NCBI RefSeq assembly: GCF_015354245.1
Contig: NZ_JADKYZ010000002.1
Location: 496,001 to 560,000, forward strand
DNA: 64,000 nucleotides
Direction: 5' to 3'
Source of the DNA: Diaphorobacter caeni
Lineage (GTDB): Bacteria > Pseudomonadota > Gammaproteobacteria > Burkholderiales > Burkholderiaceae_C
The position numbers and the translations under genes were made by a program. Below the pieces are notes generated by a model. The model made no database searches and was not told the origin of the DNA. It saw only the letters and a list, made by a program, of their open reading frames with translations. This document shows positions 63,830 through 64,000 of this stretch, piece by piece (within the stretch, counting starts at the first letter, position 1; every line of letters starts with the position of its first letter).

Positions 63830-64000
63830 ATGGACACCCCCATCACCTTTCCATCCGACGGCCTGAAGCTGTCGGCCATCCTCAACGTTCCGTCGGAACT
63901 GTCGGCTTCTGAAAAGCGCCCGGCCATCGTCGTGCTGCATGGCTTCGGCAGCAACAAGGAAGACGGCATGGTGCAACTGGCCTGCCGGCTGTTCGAGCGC
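63830..64000 (+). CDS. alpha/beta hydrolase, N-terminal part (cut by window edge)
   Basis: An open frame of 57 codons from ATG 63830 to the window end reads MDTPITFPSDGLKLSAILNV and 'RPAIVVLHGFGSNKED', the oxyanion-hole region of dienelactone-hydrolase- or peptidase-like alpha/beta hydrolases. The rest lies outside the window. It starts 46 bases after the previous hydrolase, probably in one transcription unit. Confidence 0.75.
   Translation, partial: MDTPITFPSDGLKLSAILNVPSELSASEKRPAIVVLHGFGSNKEDGMVQLACRLFER

Overview
The window looks like a chromosomal segment of a Burkholderiales bacterium, most likely Comamonadaceae. The base composition is GC-rich, the pilMNOPQ, mrcA, cyaY, ccsB-resB, engB and metK genes have betaproteobacterial character, and a Bug-type solute receptor and a Porin_4-type porin are present. 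No rRNA, tRNA, insertion sequence, integrase or CRISPR array was seen.

Layout. (1) 1-7.3 kb, minus strand: the start of aroB and a type IV pilus operon pilM-N-O-P-Q that ends in an Ig-repeat lipoprotein gene and a strong terminator. (2) 7.5-21.7 kb: housekeeping genes, with the divergent penicillin-binding protein mrcA, cyaY/lptM, a diiron beta-lactamase-fold protein, the methionine-sulfoxide repair pair msrP-msrQ, cytochrome c maturation (resB-ccsB) next to a cytochrome c4, engB, two lipid A acyltransferases and metK. (3) 21.8-28.0 kb: a DUF1328 gene, then a complete NAD salvage unit (nrtR diverging from pncA-like, pncB, nadE, nadM) with inverted repeats that look like NrtR operators. (4) 28.0-38.1 kb: glycosylation genes. 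The first part is GC-rich (a polytopic protein, a TPR-bearing GT-C-type protein and a GT4-GT2 fusion). The second part is strongly AT-rich (methyltransferase, gtrA, gtrB, gtrC-like) and looks acquired. (5) 38.1-51.3 kb, minus strand: an ABC-transporter-dependent O-polysaccharide operon resembling the Pseudomonas A-band (D-rhamnan) locus: DUF2304, manC, wzm, wzt, a WbdD-like methyltransferase with coiled coil, a three-domain glycosyltransferase, a methyltransferase, gmd, rmd and a GT4. (6) 51.8-56.5 kb: sbcD-sbcC. (7) 56.7-64 kb: an unassigned catabolic locus with a Bug receptor, porin, GlcG/HbpS protein, acetamidase/formamidase-family lipoprotein, NIPSNAP protein, dihaem cytochrome c, AraC regulator and two alpha/beta hydrolases.

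How the parts work together. The polysaccharide operon supplies GDP-mannose (manC), converts it to GDP-D-rhamnose (gmd, rmd), polymerises it (the GTs), probably caps and sizes the chain (the WbdD-like protein) and exports it (wzm/wzt). The least described items are the three-headed glycosyltransferase with the kinase-less terminator, the GT4-GT2 fusion beside the TPR membrane protein, and the exported formamidase-family/NIPSNAP/cytochrome operon.
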